A model generated the notes under the pieces. That model was not told the origin of the DNA, did no database searches, and worked only from the letters and a program-made list of their open reading frames with translations. From positions 1-50,676 of the forward strand of contig PLXW01000014.1 in the NCBI GenBank assembly GCA_003151595.1: a DNA stretch of 50,676 nucleotides, in the 5' to 3' direction. Of this stretch, positions 9,346 through 16,825 are shown piece after piece. The DNA comes from Myxococcales bacterium. Its GTDB lineage: Bacteria; Myxococcota; Polyangia; Polyangiales; Polyangiaceae. Positions within the stretch are counted from its first letter, which is position 1. Every line of letters starts with the position of its first letter. The position numbers and the translations under genes were made by a program.

Positions 9346-9532
9346 GACGAGCGAAGACGCGCTTCGGTTCTCGATCAGGCTTGCTGTCGCCGCAGGAGAG
9401 TACGAGCGCGCCGTGGCCTTGCTCGACGTGGCGAAGAGGACGACGAAGCCGGCGAGCGTGACGCCGACGCGTCGCCCCCGCTGTGGAACGTCGCGTACGG
9501 AGCATCCGCCGCCGCCGCCTCGAGTGCGCTGA
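9344..9532 (+). CDS. Possible small hypothetical protein, perhaps a remnant
   Basis: A 62-codon ORF whose first 40 residues ([20 protein letters not shown] and following [15 protein letters not shown]) read like a natural helical protein with high GC at third positions. The C-terminal part turns into Arg/Pro-rich sequence, as after a frameshift. It abuts the transposase remnant on the other strand. Short helical proteins of this look do occur near mobile elements in myxobacteria, but I do not recognise the family and it may be non-coding. Confidence 0.25.
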   Translation: MTSEDALRFSIRLAVAAGEYERAVALLDVAKRTTKPASVTPTRRPRCGTSRTEHPPPPPRVR

Positions 9533-9732
9533 GCAAAGTCGCGTGCGTCGGCCCGGGTCTAACCACACCGGCCACGATCGAAAGAGATTCGGATGGGTGC
9601 TCGTTCACCCCTTCGTTCCACCAAGAGTGCCGGGACCATGCACGAGCGAACGTCGTGATCGATTGCGTTAGATCAATTCGCCGACATGACATGCCACATA
9701 GCAAAGCCGAGGACGCCGCGTAGCCTGGGCCG

Positions 9733-11067
9733 ATGGCTCGACGTGTCGCGATTCTCGGAGCCGGCGTCGCCGGTCTCGCCATGGCCTTTGCGCTCTCAAG
9801 GCGCGGCGTGGACGTCGTCGTTATCGAGGAAGGGAGCGAGGCGGGCGGAACCGTTCGCACGCTGCGGATGCATGGCTGCGTGGTCGACGCCGGACCGGAG
9901 GCGATCGTCACGACTCGGCCGGAGGCACTCGCGATGTGCACCTCGCTCGGGCTTGCAGATCGCATGATCGCGCCCAGCGATCACGCGCCGACATGGCTCG
10001 CGACACGGAGCGGCATGGCGCCGCTGCCCGAAGGCCTCGCGACAGGGGTGCCGCGGAGCATTACGCAGCTCGCCACGACGCCACTGTTGTCGTGGCGAGG
10101 AAAACTGCGAGCAAGCTTGGACCTCGTGCTTCCCGCCGGCAAGCGCGAGGCGTCACTCGGCGGTCTCGTCGAGCAGCGCTTGGGCCGTGAGGTGAGAGAA
10201 CGACTTGTCGAGCCGATCTTCGGGGGAATCTATGGGAGCGACGTCGCTCGTCTCGAGGCCTCGTTCGTGGCGCCGCACCTTGCGAGTGCGCCGCGGAGCT
10301 TGATCCGTGTGATGGCCAGGGGGCGGCGCTCGCCGACGAATCCGCTGAGGGCGCCGATCGACGGCATGGGCTCCGTCGTGAACGCGCTCGTCGCGAGCGT
10401 CGGTTGGGATCGAGTGCGCGTCGGCGCGGCGGCACGGACGATCCGGCGCACTCATCGCGGGTGGCGCATCGAGGCACGCGGGGGCGCGTCCACCGACGCC
10501 GACGACATCGTATTCGCGACCCCGCCCGACCCCGCGTCGGCGATCGCCCGGTCGCTCGATGCCGCGCTCGCTGACGCGCTGGCAACCCTGCGCACGCACT
10601 CGACGGCCAGCGTCGTTCTAGGGTTCGACGCACGCGACGTGCAACTGCCGCGAGCGGGCGGCGTCTGCGCGCCGCGCGGCGATGCGGGCGTGCTCCTGGG
10701 CGCGACGATCGTGTCGAACCGCTGGCCTTCGAGCGCTCCGGACGGCACCGTCCTCCTGCGCGCTCTGGTCGGCGGCGAGCGTGCCCCGGACCTCGTGGAG
10801 AGCGGTGACGACGGCGCGATCGCTCGGGCGGCGCTGGGCGCGCTGTACGCGCTCTTGCCCCTTCCGGTCCCCCGGTGGTCTCACGTGACGCGATTCGCGC
10901 GCTCTCAGGTGTTCCCCGAGGTCGGGCACAGAGCTCGCGTGGCCCAGGTCCGCCAGCGGGCAAGGGCTCTCGGGTCGCTTCATTTCGTCGGAGCAGCTTA
11001 TGACGGTGGCGGGATAGCGGGGATCCTCGCATGCGCAGAGCGGACGGCGACGGAGCTCCTGTCGTAG
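9733..11067 (+). CDS. hemG: Protoporphyrinogen oxidase (oxygen-dependent, FAD)
   Basis: FAD enzyme that oxidises protoporphyrinogen IX to protoporphyrin IX (or the corresponding coproporphyrinogen step) in haem synthesis. The 444-residue protein opens with the dinucleotide-binding fold VAILGAGVAGLAMAFALSRR. The PPO-type motif DAGPEAIVT follows, then VEPIFGGIYGSDVARLEA, typical of this family, and PIDGMGSVVNAL. It ends with FVGAAYDGGGIAGILACAER, the conserved FAD-contacting C-terminal segment. Length matches the roughly 450-470 residues usual for HemG/HemY-type PPO. It is a single gene between insertion-sequence debris and an inverted repeat; no other haem gene is adjacent. Whether it acts on proto- or coproporphyrinogen cannot be told from sequence alone. 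Confidence 0.87.
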   Translation: MARRVAILGAGVAGLAMAFALSRRGVDVVVIEEGSEAGGTVRTLRMHGCVVDAGPEAIVTTRPEALAMCTSLGLADRMIAPSDHAPTWLATRSGMAPLPEGLATGVPRSITQLATTPLLSWRGKLRASLDLVLPAGKREASLGGLVEQRLGREVRERLVEPIFGGIYGSDVARLEASFVAPHLASAPRSLIRVMARGRRSPTNPLRAPIDGMGSVVNALVASVGWDRVRVGAAARTIRRTHRGWRIEARGGASTDADDIVFATPPDPASAIARSLDAALADALATLRTHSTASVVLGFDARDVQLPRAGGVCAPRGDAGVLLGATIVSNRWPSSAPDGTVLLRALVGGERAPDLVESGDDGAIARAALGALYALLPLPVPRWSHVTRFARSQVFPEVGHRARVAQVRQRARALGSLHFVGAAYDGGGIAGILACAERTATELLS

Positions 11068-11068
11068 T

Positions 11069-11088
11069 GAGCGCCCCCTCTGGCGCTC
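11069..11088 (+). terminator. Stem-loop directly after hemG
   Basis: GAGCGCC and GGCGCTC form a perfect 7-bp stem around the loop CCCTCT, beginning two bases after the hemG stop codon. There is no T-run, so it may be a weak or Rho-assisted terminator. Confidence 0.4.
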
Positions 11089-11530
11089 GGCGCCCTCAGG
11101 GTGCTCACCTTCGTGCGGGTCGCGTAGCCGTCCCTTCACCAGCTCAACGGGGTGCTCCTGCTCGGCGCGCTCGTAGCCGCGACGCACCAGCTCGCGCACG
11201 CGCGGCGGGGTGAGCCTACCGCAGGTGAGCCGCCGCGCTGGCGTCACGAGGGGGCCCGCCGCACCGCCTCTTCGAGGTGCCGCTCTTCCATCTCACGAAG
11301 CCTGGTGACGACCTGGCGCGAGAGCTCGCGCGCACCTCGAAGTCCGGCGAGCTCGGTCGTCGGTTCGATCACTTCCGCCCGCACCCGGTTCGGTCCCGTG
11401 TCTCGTCGAAGCGGCGGCGCTCGACGCGCTCGTCGGACATCGCATCGCGCAGGCCGCCGTCCATCGCTTCGTCGAAGAGATCGCTGAGCGGCTCCGCGTC
11501 GAGGTGACGGGCTGACGCAGAGCGTGTGAT
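11089..11530. other. Gene-poor stretch with possible decayed coding sequence
   Basis: No intact gene is recognisable. Two plus-strand pieces in different frames look protein-like: VPLFHLTKPGDDLARELART near 11277-11336, and ALDALVGHRIAQAAVHRFVE continuing to the stop at 11513-11515. They could be the two halves of a frameshifted gene. The family is not recognised. The minus-strand frames are no more convincing. Confidence 0.25.
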
Positions 11531-11536
11531 CGCTCG

Positions 11537-11549
11537 TTGACATCCGTCA
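11537..11549. promoter_or_regulatory. TTGACATCCGTCA element upstream of the radical SAM gene
   Basis: TGAC-N4-GTCA inverted repeat about 50 bases before the start at 11599. It coincides with a consensus -35 hexamer TTGACA. The same 12-mer TGACATCCGTCA, preceded by the same TCGCTC, occurs at 21715-21726 in the had promoter, which suggests one shared regulator. Confidence 0.5.
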
Positions 11550-11598
11550 TCGTGGCCGATGCGGTGGCCGTGCGATGGGAGAGGCCTTGGAGCCAACC

Positions 11599-12813
11599 AT
11601 GCCTACCCAGCTCGATCACCGCGCTCTCTACCGTTTGCCGTGGAACCTCGCCGACAACCCGATCGCGTGGCTCGAGCCGACGCAGGCGTGCAATCTCGCG
11701 TGCGACGGCTGCTACCGGAAGAACGTGAAGGAGCACAAGTCGCTCGAGGAGGTCGACGCTGACCTCGACGTCTTCGATCGGCTGCGCACGTTCGACGGCG
11801 TGTCGATCGCCGGAGGGGATCCGCTCGTCCATCCGGACCTCGCCGCGATCGTGCGCCGTGTGAAGGCCCGCGGGCACAAAGCGATCGTCAATACGAACGG
11901 CCTCGCGATGACGCGCGAGCTCCTGGTCGATCTGAAGAGGGCTGGTCTCGTGGGGATCACCTTCCACGTCGACTCGAAGCAGGGGCGGCCCGGGTGGCGT
12001 GGCAAGGACGAGATCGGAATGAACGACCTGCGCGCCGAGTACGCCGAGCTCGTGTCGAGCGTCGGGGGCATCGCGGTCGCGTTCAATTCGACCGTGTACG
12101 AGGACACGCTCGAGCAGGTGCCGGATCTCGTCGCGTGGGCAGGGCGCAACATCGAGCGCGTTCAGACGATGGTGTTCATCACGCTCCGCGCGGCGGCGCT
12201 CGACTCGTTCGAGTACTTCCGCGGCGGCGAGGAGATCGACGTGTCGCCGCTCGTCTATGCGAGCGACAAGGATCGCCGCACCGACATCAGCTCGCGCGAG
12301 GTGGTCGACGTCATTCGCGGACGCTTCCCCGAGTTCGAACCGTGCGCATATCTCAACGGAACGGAGAAGCCGGACTCCTTCAAGTGGCTCGTCGCGCTGC
12401 GCGCCGGCTCGAACGGACGAATCGACGGCTACCTGGGGCCGAAGTTCATGGAGCTCGCGCAGGCGACATATCACCTGATGTCGGGTCGGTACATGAGCTA
12501 CGCGACGCCCGGAGCGCTCGCGATGGGGCGCGCGGTGTTCGCGACCTCGTGGTGGGACCGCGGCGTGCGCAGGGCGGCCCGCGCGTACGCGCAGCGCGTC
12601 GCGCGGCATCCGCTCGATCTCCTCAAGCGAGAGCGCCTGCAGTCGATCGTGGTCATTCAGCCGATCGACGTCCTCGAGGACGGGCGTCAGAACATGTGCG
12701 ACGGATGTCCCGACATGACCGTGCACGATGGACGGCTCGTCTGGTCGTGTCGATTGGAGGAGCCGCGGCTGTACGGCGGCTTCCTCACGACCACGCCCCG
12801 CGGGCAGTCCTGA
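11599..12813 (+). CDS. Radical SAM protein with extra C-terminal cysteine cluster
   Basis: 404-residue radical SAM enzyme. The SAM-binding [4Fe-4S] motif is CNLACDGC (C31, C35, C38), followed by the GGDP motif in VSIAGGDPLVHPDL, as expected of a radical SAM barrel. The C-terminal region carries CDGCPDMTVHDGRLVWSC (C367, C370, C384), a candidate auxiliary cluster somewhat like SPASM/Twitch domains. The start at 11599 has GGAG six bases upstream; an ATG at 11575 is less well placed. The substrate is unknown. It converges on the hemerythrin gene with only four bases between the stops. Its promoter shares an operator-like motif with the benzoyl-CoA operon, so a role connected to that pathway or its regulon is a reasonable guess, not a demonstrated one. 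Confidence 0.82.
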   Translation: MPTQLDHRALYRLPWNLADNPIAWLEPTQACNLACDGCYRKNVKEHKSLEEVDADLDVFDRLRTFDGVSIAGGDPLVHPDLAAIVRRVKARGHKAIVNTNGLAMTRELLVDLKRAGLVGITFHVDSKQGRPGWRGKDEIGMNDLRAEYAELVSSVGGIAVAFNSTVYEDTLEQVPDLVAWAGRNIERVQTMVFITLRAAALDSFEYFRGGEEIDVSPLVYASDKDRRTDISSREVVDVIRGRFPEFEPCAYLNGTEKPDSFKWLVALRAGSNGRIDGYLGPKFMELAQATYHLMSGRYMSYATPGALAMGRAVFATSWWDRGVRRAARAYAQRVARHPLDLLKRERLQSIVVIQPIDVLEDGRQNMCDGCPDMTVHDGRLVWSCRLEEPRLYGGFLTTTPRGQS

Positions 12814-12817
12814 CGAC

Positions 12818-13264
12818 TCAGATCGCCTGCATCTCTCGGACGAGCGCGGCGCGCGCGGCGGGGGTTCCGAGCGCGCCGTCCGCCACCGGATACAGCATGC
12901 CCTCTTCCTTTCGGTTGTGGGCGCCGAGCAGCTCGACGAGCTCACCGAGCTTCTGGCTCGCGAGCGACGCGTTCTCGTCGCGCAGCGCGCCGCTGACGTC
13001 CTTCATCAGCTGGCGGATGTCGACGTGCTCGGAGCGCATGACGATGGTCGGCCCGCCGGGGCCTCCGGTCAGCCGCTCGAACGTCGGAAAGAGCACCTGC
13101 TCCTCGGCGTCGATGTGGCGATTGAGACCGACGGCGAACTCGCCGAAGCTCCGCGCCGCGTCCGAGAACGCGCGAACGCCCAGCCGGCGGCCGACCTCCT
13201 GCGCTATGGCGTCGAGCCGACGATGATCGTCCTCGAGGTACTTGGTCACGGTCAGATCCTGCAT
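12818..13264 (-). CDS. Hemerythrin-like HHE domain protein
   Basis: 148-residue non-haem diiron protein of the hemerythrin family, probably binding O2 or sensing/buffering it in the cytoplasm. The full ligand set is visible: H14 (EDDHRRL), H50 and E54 (HIDAEEQVLFP), H80 (SEHVDI), H116 and E120 (HNRKEEGMLYP). The ATG at 13264 is preferred because GGAG sits six bases upstream; an in-frame ATG at 13276 is the alternative. It lies 26 bases downstream of bcrD on the same strand, so it is probably the last gene of the benzoyl-CoA operon. Because class I benzoyl-CoA reductase is oxygen-sensitive, protection of that enzyme is an attractive role, inferred from position only. Confidence 0.85.
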   Translation of the reverse strand: MQDLTVTKYLEDDHRRLDAIAQEVGRRLGVRAFSDAARSFGEFAVGLNRHIDAEEQVLFPTFERLTGGPGGPTIVMRSEHVDIRQLMKDVSGALRDENASLASQKLGELVELLGAHNRKEEGMLYPVADGALGTPAARAALVREMQAI

Positions 13265-13290
13265 GCGAATCTCCATTTCTACGGTCGAGA

Positions 13291-14178
13291 TCAACCGGGC
13301 GTGACCACTGCAGGGCCGAGCACCCGACCGCGTCGTCGCAGCTGCTCGAAGCGGAAGCCTCCCAGGAGGGCGGCGCCGATGGCTCCGGCGAGCGGGCCGC
13401 TCTCGTGTGCGCGCACGTCGAGCGGAGCGTTCGCGACGCCGCGCTTGCCGGGGTCGCCTGCGAGCGCCTTGCGCAGCGCGTCCAGGAGGCCCTCGTCGCG
13501 CGCGAGCCCTCCGGTGAGCGCAACGATGCCCTCTGCGCCCGCCGACCGCAGCAGCCGCGCGAGCCGCCCCGCGATGCTGAGGTGAATCCCCTTCAGGATG
13601 TCCGGCGCGCTCACGCCGCGGCTCACCATGTTGATCACGTCGGTCTCCGCGAGCACGGCGCACACGCTCGACACCTCCTCGCCGTTCGACGAGGCGCGCG
13701 AGAGGGCTCCGACGTCCTCGAGCGGTACGCCCAAGTAGCGCGCGATGTTCTCGACGAACTGGCCGGTCCCGCTCGCGCACTGGCTCGTCATGCGGTGACC
13801 GAGCACCTTGCCGCGCTCGTCCATGCGGAGCGCGCGCGCGTGCAGCGCGCCCACGTCGAGCGCCGATCGCGCCTCGGGGATCAGGAACACCGCGCCGCGC
13901 GCGTGCGTCGTCATGCCGTAGAAGTGGCCCGTGCCGAAGGTCAGCGCGTCGGCGTCGCCGGTGGTCGCGATGTAGTCGATGGTGGAGGGATCGACGCGCG
14001 CCGTCGCGCAGGCCTCGTCGAAGGCGGCGCGCGCGACGTCGCGTACGTCGCGTCGCCGGATGCGCTGGACGCTCGTCGCCAGGATCTCGCCCTCGGCGCC
14101 CGCGACGCTGCGGACGACGGCCACCTTGATCGCGCTGGATCCGGAGTCGATCCCCGCCGTGACGTTCGGGCGCGTCAT
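13291..14178 (-). CDS. bcrD: Benzoyl-CoA reductase (ATP-dependent), subunit D, ASKHA-type ATPase
   Basis: One of the two ATP-hydrolysing subunits of class I benzoyl-CoA reductase (BcrD/BadG type). With subunit A it drives electrons from a bridging [4Fe-4S] cluster to the BcrB/BcrC catalytic module. 295 residues, the usual size. Visible: the phosphate-1 loop GIDSGSSAIKVAVV, the adenosine-side motif VALTGGLARDEGLL, and the two presumed cluster cysteines C134 (SQCASGTGQFVENIARYLG) and C173 (SSVCAVLAETDVI). The start ATG overlaps the stop of bcrA by four bases (ATGA). The hemerythrin gene follows after 26 bases. A 2-hydroxyacyl-CoA dehydratase activator is the main alternative, but such activators act as homodimers of a single gene, whereas here two non-identical paralogues follow two large subunits. 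Confidence 0.86.
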   Translation of the reverse strand: MTRPNVTAGIDSGSSAIKVAVVRSVAGAEGEILATSVQRIRRRDVRDVARAAFDEACATARVDPSTIDYIATTGDADALTFGTGHFYGMTTHARGAVFLIPEARSALDVGALHARALRMDERGKVLGHRMTSQCASGTGQFVENIARYLGVPLEDVGALSRASSNGEEVSSVCAVLAETDVINMVSRGVSAPDILKGIHLSIAGRLARLLRSAGAEGIVALTGGLARDEGLLDALRKALAGDPGKRGVANAPLDVRAHESGPLAGAIGAALLGGFRFEQLRRRGRVLGPAVVTPG

Positions 14179-15536
14179 GCCGTTGCCTCCACTCCGCGGT
14201 TGAAGCTCGGTAGCGCGCACCCGCGCCCCGATCGCACGTCGTCGAGCGCGTAGAGCGCCGCGCCGAGCGCGCCCATGAAGATCGAGTCGGGGTGCACGTT
14301 GATCGTGATCTCCGCGCCGTAGCTCTGCGCGACGAGCTCGCGCAGCACCTTCACGGCCATCGCGTTGTTGCAGACGCCGCCCGTGAACGTCAGCTCGTCG
14401 TGAACGCCGCCAGAGCGCGCGAGCAGCGACATCGCGCGCAGCATGATGGCGCGGTGCAGCCCCGCGAGGATGTCTTCGCGCCTCTGGCCCAGCGCGAGAC
14501 GCTCGCGGAGCTCGGCGCCGGCGAAGACGGTGCACGTCGAGCACACCCGGACGACCTTGCGCGCCTGGAGCGCGAGCGGGCCGAGCTCGTGCAGCCCGAG
14601 GTTGAGCTCGTCGGCGATGTACCCGAGGTAGCGCCCGCACCCGGCGGCGCAGCGATCGTTCATCTGGAACGACGTGACGACGCCGTGCTCGTCGACCTGG
14701 ATCGCCTTCGTGTCCTGGCCGCCGATGTCGAGCACCGTGCGCGTGCCGGCGAAGACGCGATGCGCGCCGCGCCCGTGGCAGAGGATCTCGCTTCGCACGG
14801 CCTCGGCGGGAAACGGGAGCGTCTGGCGGCCGTAGCCGGTGCCGACTGCCGCGAGCTCTTCGATCGTCTCGCGAGTCGAGGTGTCGACGGCGCGCGAGAG
14901 CGCCGTTCGCGTGAGGTCGCTCGCGTCGGTGCGCGAGGTCACGCGATCGAGGGCGCTCGCGAGGAGGCGTGGCACGTCGCGCGGCTTGCAGCGCGTCTCG
15001 ACCTCGAGGATCGCGCGATCGAAGAGCCGCGCGATCGGCTCGAAGGGGACGTCACCCGATCGCGCGAGCGCCTCGGCCTCCGCCATGAACGCCGCGCCCG
15101 CGACGTCGCGGAAGAAGTCGCTCTTGCGAGGCGCGTCGCCGAGGAACATCGACGCCCCGGCGCGCTCCACGCCGTCGAGCACCTGGACGACCGCCGGCTC
15201 CAGCGTCGAGCGGCTCGCGCGGTAGAGCAGGTTGCGCTGGACGTCGCGGAGGATCGTCGCGCGCAGGTCGTCGAGCTCCAGCATGAACAGCTCGAGCTTG
15301 AACGCGTCGCGGAGCGCCGGAAGGAATGCGCGGGCTTCGGCGTGCGTGTCGCCGATCGCCTGCTCGAGCATCGCGAAGCGCGCGGATGTGAGGGCTTCGT
15401 CGCGCGCGATGGCGCACGCCGTCTCGTAGTTGCTGCGGCTGTTGGTCACGCCGCGGCCGAGCACGTCGCCGCGCTCGTCGAGCAGCACGGCCTTCGTCGT
15501 GGTGGACCCGAGATCGATGCCGACGACGCACCTCAT
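14175..15536 (-). CDS. bcrA: Benzoyl-CoA reductase (ATP-dependent), subunit A, ASKHA-type ATPase
   Basis: Larger ATPase subunit (453 residues; BcrA/BadF type) that pairs with BcrD. It opens with VVGIDLGSTTTKAVLLDERG and has an insertion of about 200 residues before the second nucleotide-binding half, as usual for subunit A. That half carries VLDIGGQDTKAIQ near residue 268, MNDRCAAGCGRYLGYIADEL (C296, C300), VRVCSTCTVFAGAELRE (C332, C335) and LTFTGGVCNNAMAV. Four-base overlaps join it to bcrB upstream (15533-15536) and bcrD downstream, favouring translational coupling and fixed stoichiometry. The gene order C-B-A-D is, from memory, that of the Thauera/Rhodopseudomonas type rather than the Azoarcus bzd type. 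Confidence 0.87.
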   Translation of the reverse strand: MRCVVGIDLGSTTTKAVLLDERGDVLGRGVTNSRSNYETACAIARDEALTSARFAMLEQAIGDTHAEARAFLPALRDAFKLELFMLELDDLRATILRDVQRNLLYRASRSTLEPAVVQVLDGVERAGASMFLGDAPRKSDFFRDVAGAAFMAEAEALARSGDVPFEPIARLFDRAILEVETRCKPRDVPRLLASALDRVTSRTDASDLTRTALSRAVDTSTRETIEELAAVGTGYGRQTLPFPAEAVRSEILCHGRGAHRVFAGTRTVLDIGGQDTKAIQVDEHGVVTSFQMNDRCAAGCGRYLGYIADELNLGLHELGPLALQARKVVRVCSTCTVFAGAELRERLALGQRREDILAGLHRAIMLRAMSLLARSGGVHDELTFTGGVCNNAMAVKVLRELVAQSYGAEITINVHPDSIFMGALGAALYALDDVRSGRGCALPSFNRGVEATA

Positions 15537-16825
15537 GAGCGCCCTCGCTTTCGCGCCTCGAGCATTTGCAGATAGCTCTGCACGCGGTTCTCGATGTTCG
15601 CCTTGCCGAAGTAGCGCGGGTCCACGAGGTCCGACTCGATGAACCCGCCGGGCACGCCCGTGCGCTCTTCGAGCTGCCTCAGCATCAGGAGCTGCCCGAC
15701 GCTGAACGAGTTGCACGACTTGACGCTGTTCACGAGGAGGCCGTCGGCCTCGTACTCGCGCACGTAGCGCTCGAGGACGTCCACGCGCGTCGGGAGCCCG
15801 AGGTTCGTGTAACAACCGAGGCAGTACTCGGCGAGGCTCTCGAGCGGGCGGCTCGGGTCGTGGCGGAAGCCGCCGTCGTAGAAGCCGCCGACGCGGGTAT
15901 ACGTGCTCGCGACGAACACCGCGCCTTCGCGCGAGAACATCTGCCAGAAGTCGTTGAACGACGTCCAGTTCGGCGGCCCCTCGACGACGAGGCGGAAGCG
16001 CTCGCGCGGCATCGGGCCGCTCGGAGTCATCGGCCCGAGCTTGGCGCGCACCCGCGCGTCGACCTCCGCGCGGAGCTCCTTGTAGTAGAGGACCGCGTCC
16101 TCGGTGCCGCGGAACGACGAGAAGATCGGGCCGACGTAGTAGACGCCGCCGAAATACGCGTCGATCGGCGACGGTCGCTGCTTCGCGGACTCCCACACCG
16201 CGACGAGATCGTCCTCGGCGAGCGCGCTGAGCCCGAGGCGCCGCGCAAGCTCGTCCATGTCGAGCTTCTTCCCGGAGACGCGCTCGAGCGCGGGGATCAC
16301 CTCGCGCCGGATCTGGTCGACGACGTACGCGCGCATCTCGTCGGTGATCTTGCCGTCGGGCTGATACGGCACGTGCAGCATCACGACGGGGCAGCCGTAC
16401 TCCTCCTTCAAGAGCTCGAACCACTTCATGAACGTGAAGCAGCCCGTGTACGAGAGGAGCAGGAGATCCGGCGGCGGGAGCTTCGTCCCCGTCGGGCCGA
16501 TGTTGCCGCTCTTGAGCATGCCGATGTCGCACTTCACGTATGTGCAGACGTCCTCGGAGTGGCCGGACTTCTCGGCCTCGGCGATGTACCCGGCGGATTT
16601 TTTGCGCATGCCGGACTGCAGCGCGTTGATCTCCGGGAGCACGGGGAGCATCCCGAACGCGCCGACGAGCTCCGCGAGGTTGCCCGGGACAAACGTGTAG
16701 ACGACCTTCTTCCCGTCCTCCTTGGCGCGCGCGAGCGCGTCGAAGTGGTCTCCGATCATGCGCTTCTGGCGAAGCTGACTCTCGTCCTTCACCTGCGGCG
16801 TGCTCTCGATCGCGACTTGCGTCAT
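15533..16825 (-). CDS. bcrB: Benzoyl-CoA reductase, subunit B (2-hydroxyacyl-CoA dehydratase-like)
   Basis: 430-residue catalytic-module subunit of the 2-hydroxyacyl-CoA dehydratase D family, matching BcrB/BadE in length and neighbourhood. With BcrC it binds benzoyl-CoA and iron-sulfur clusters for ring reduction. Cysteine-bearing conserved-looking stretches include EDVCTYVKCDIGMLKSG, LLSYTGCFTFMKWFELL, EYCLGCYTNLGLPTR and LLVNSVKSCNSFSVGQLLML, the last being a typical cluster-ligand region. The start ATG lies inside the stop of bcrC (16822-16825). The assignment to benzoyl-CoA reductase rather than a fermentative dehydratase rests mainly on the operon partners had, oah and dch. Confidence 0.86.
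   Translation of the reverse strand: MTQVAIESTPQVKDESQLRQKRMIGDHFDALARAKEDGKKVVYTFVPGNLAELVGAFGMLPVLPEINALQSGMRKKSAGYIAEAEKSGHSEDVCTYVKCDIGMLKSGNIGPTGTKLPPPDLLLLSYTGCFTFMKWFELLKEEYGCPVVMLHVPYQPDGKITDEMRAYVVDQIRREVIPALERVSGKKLDMDELARRLGLSALAEDDLVAVWESAKQRPSPIDAYFGGVYYVGPIFSSFRGTEDAVLYYKELRAEVDARVRAKLGPMTPSGPMPRERFRLVVEGPPNWTSFNDFWQMFSREGAVFVASTYTRVGGFYDGGFRHDPSRPLESLAEYCLGCYTNLGLPTRVDVLERYVREYEADGLLVNSVKSCNSFSVGQLLMLRQLEERTGVPGGFIESDLVDPRYFGKANIENRVQSYLQMLEARKRGRS

Noticed and set aside
9375..9700. Minus-strand gene opposite the region before hemG
   Set aside because: A stretch with [20 protein letters not shown] looks protein-like, but it turns into Ser/Arg-rich shadow sequence, has no clear start and overlaps hemG; too weak to list.
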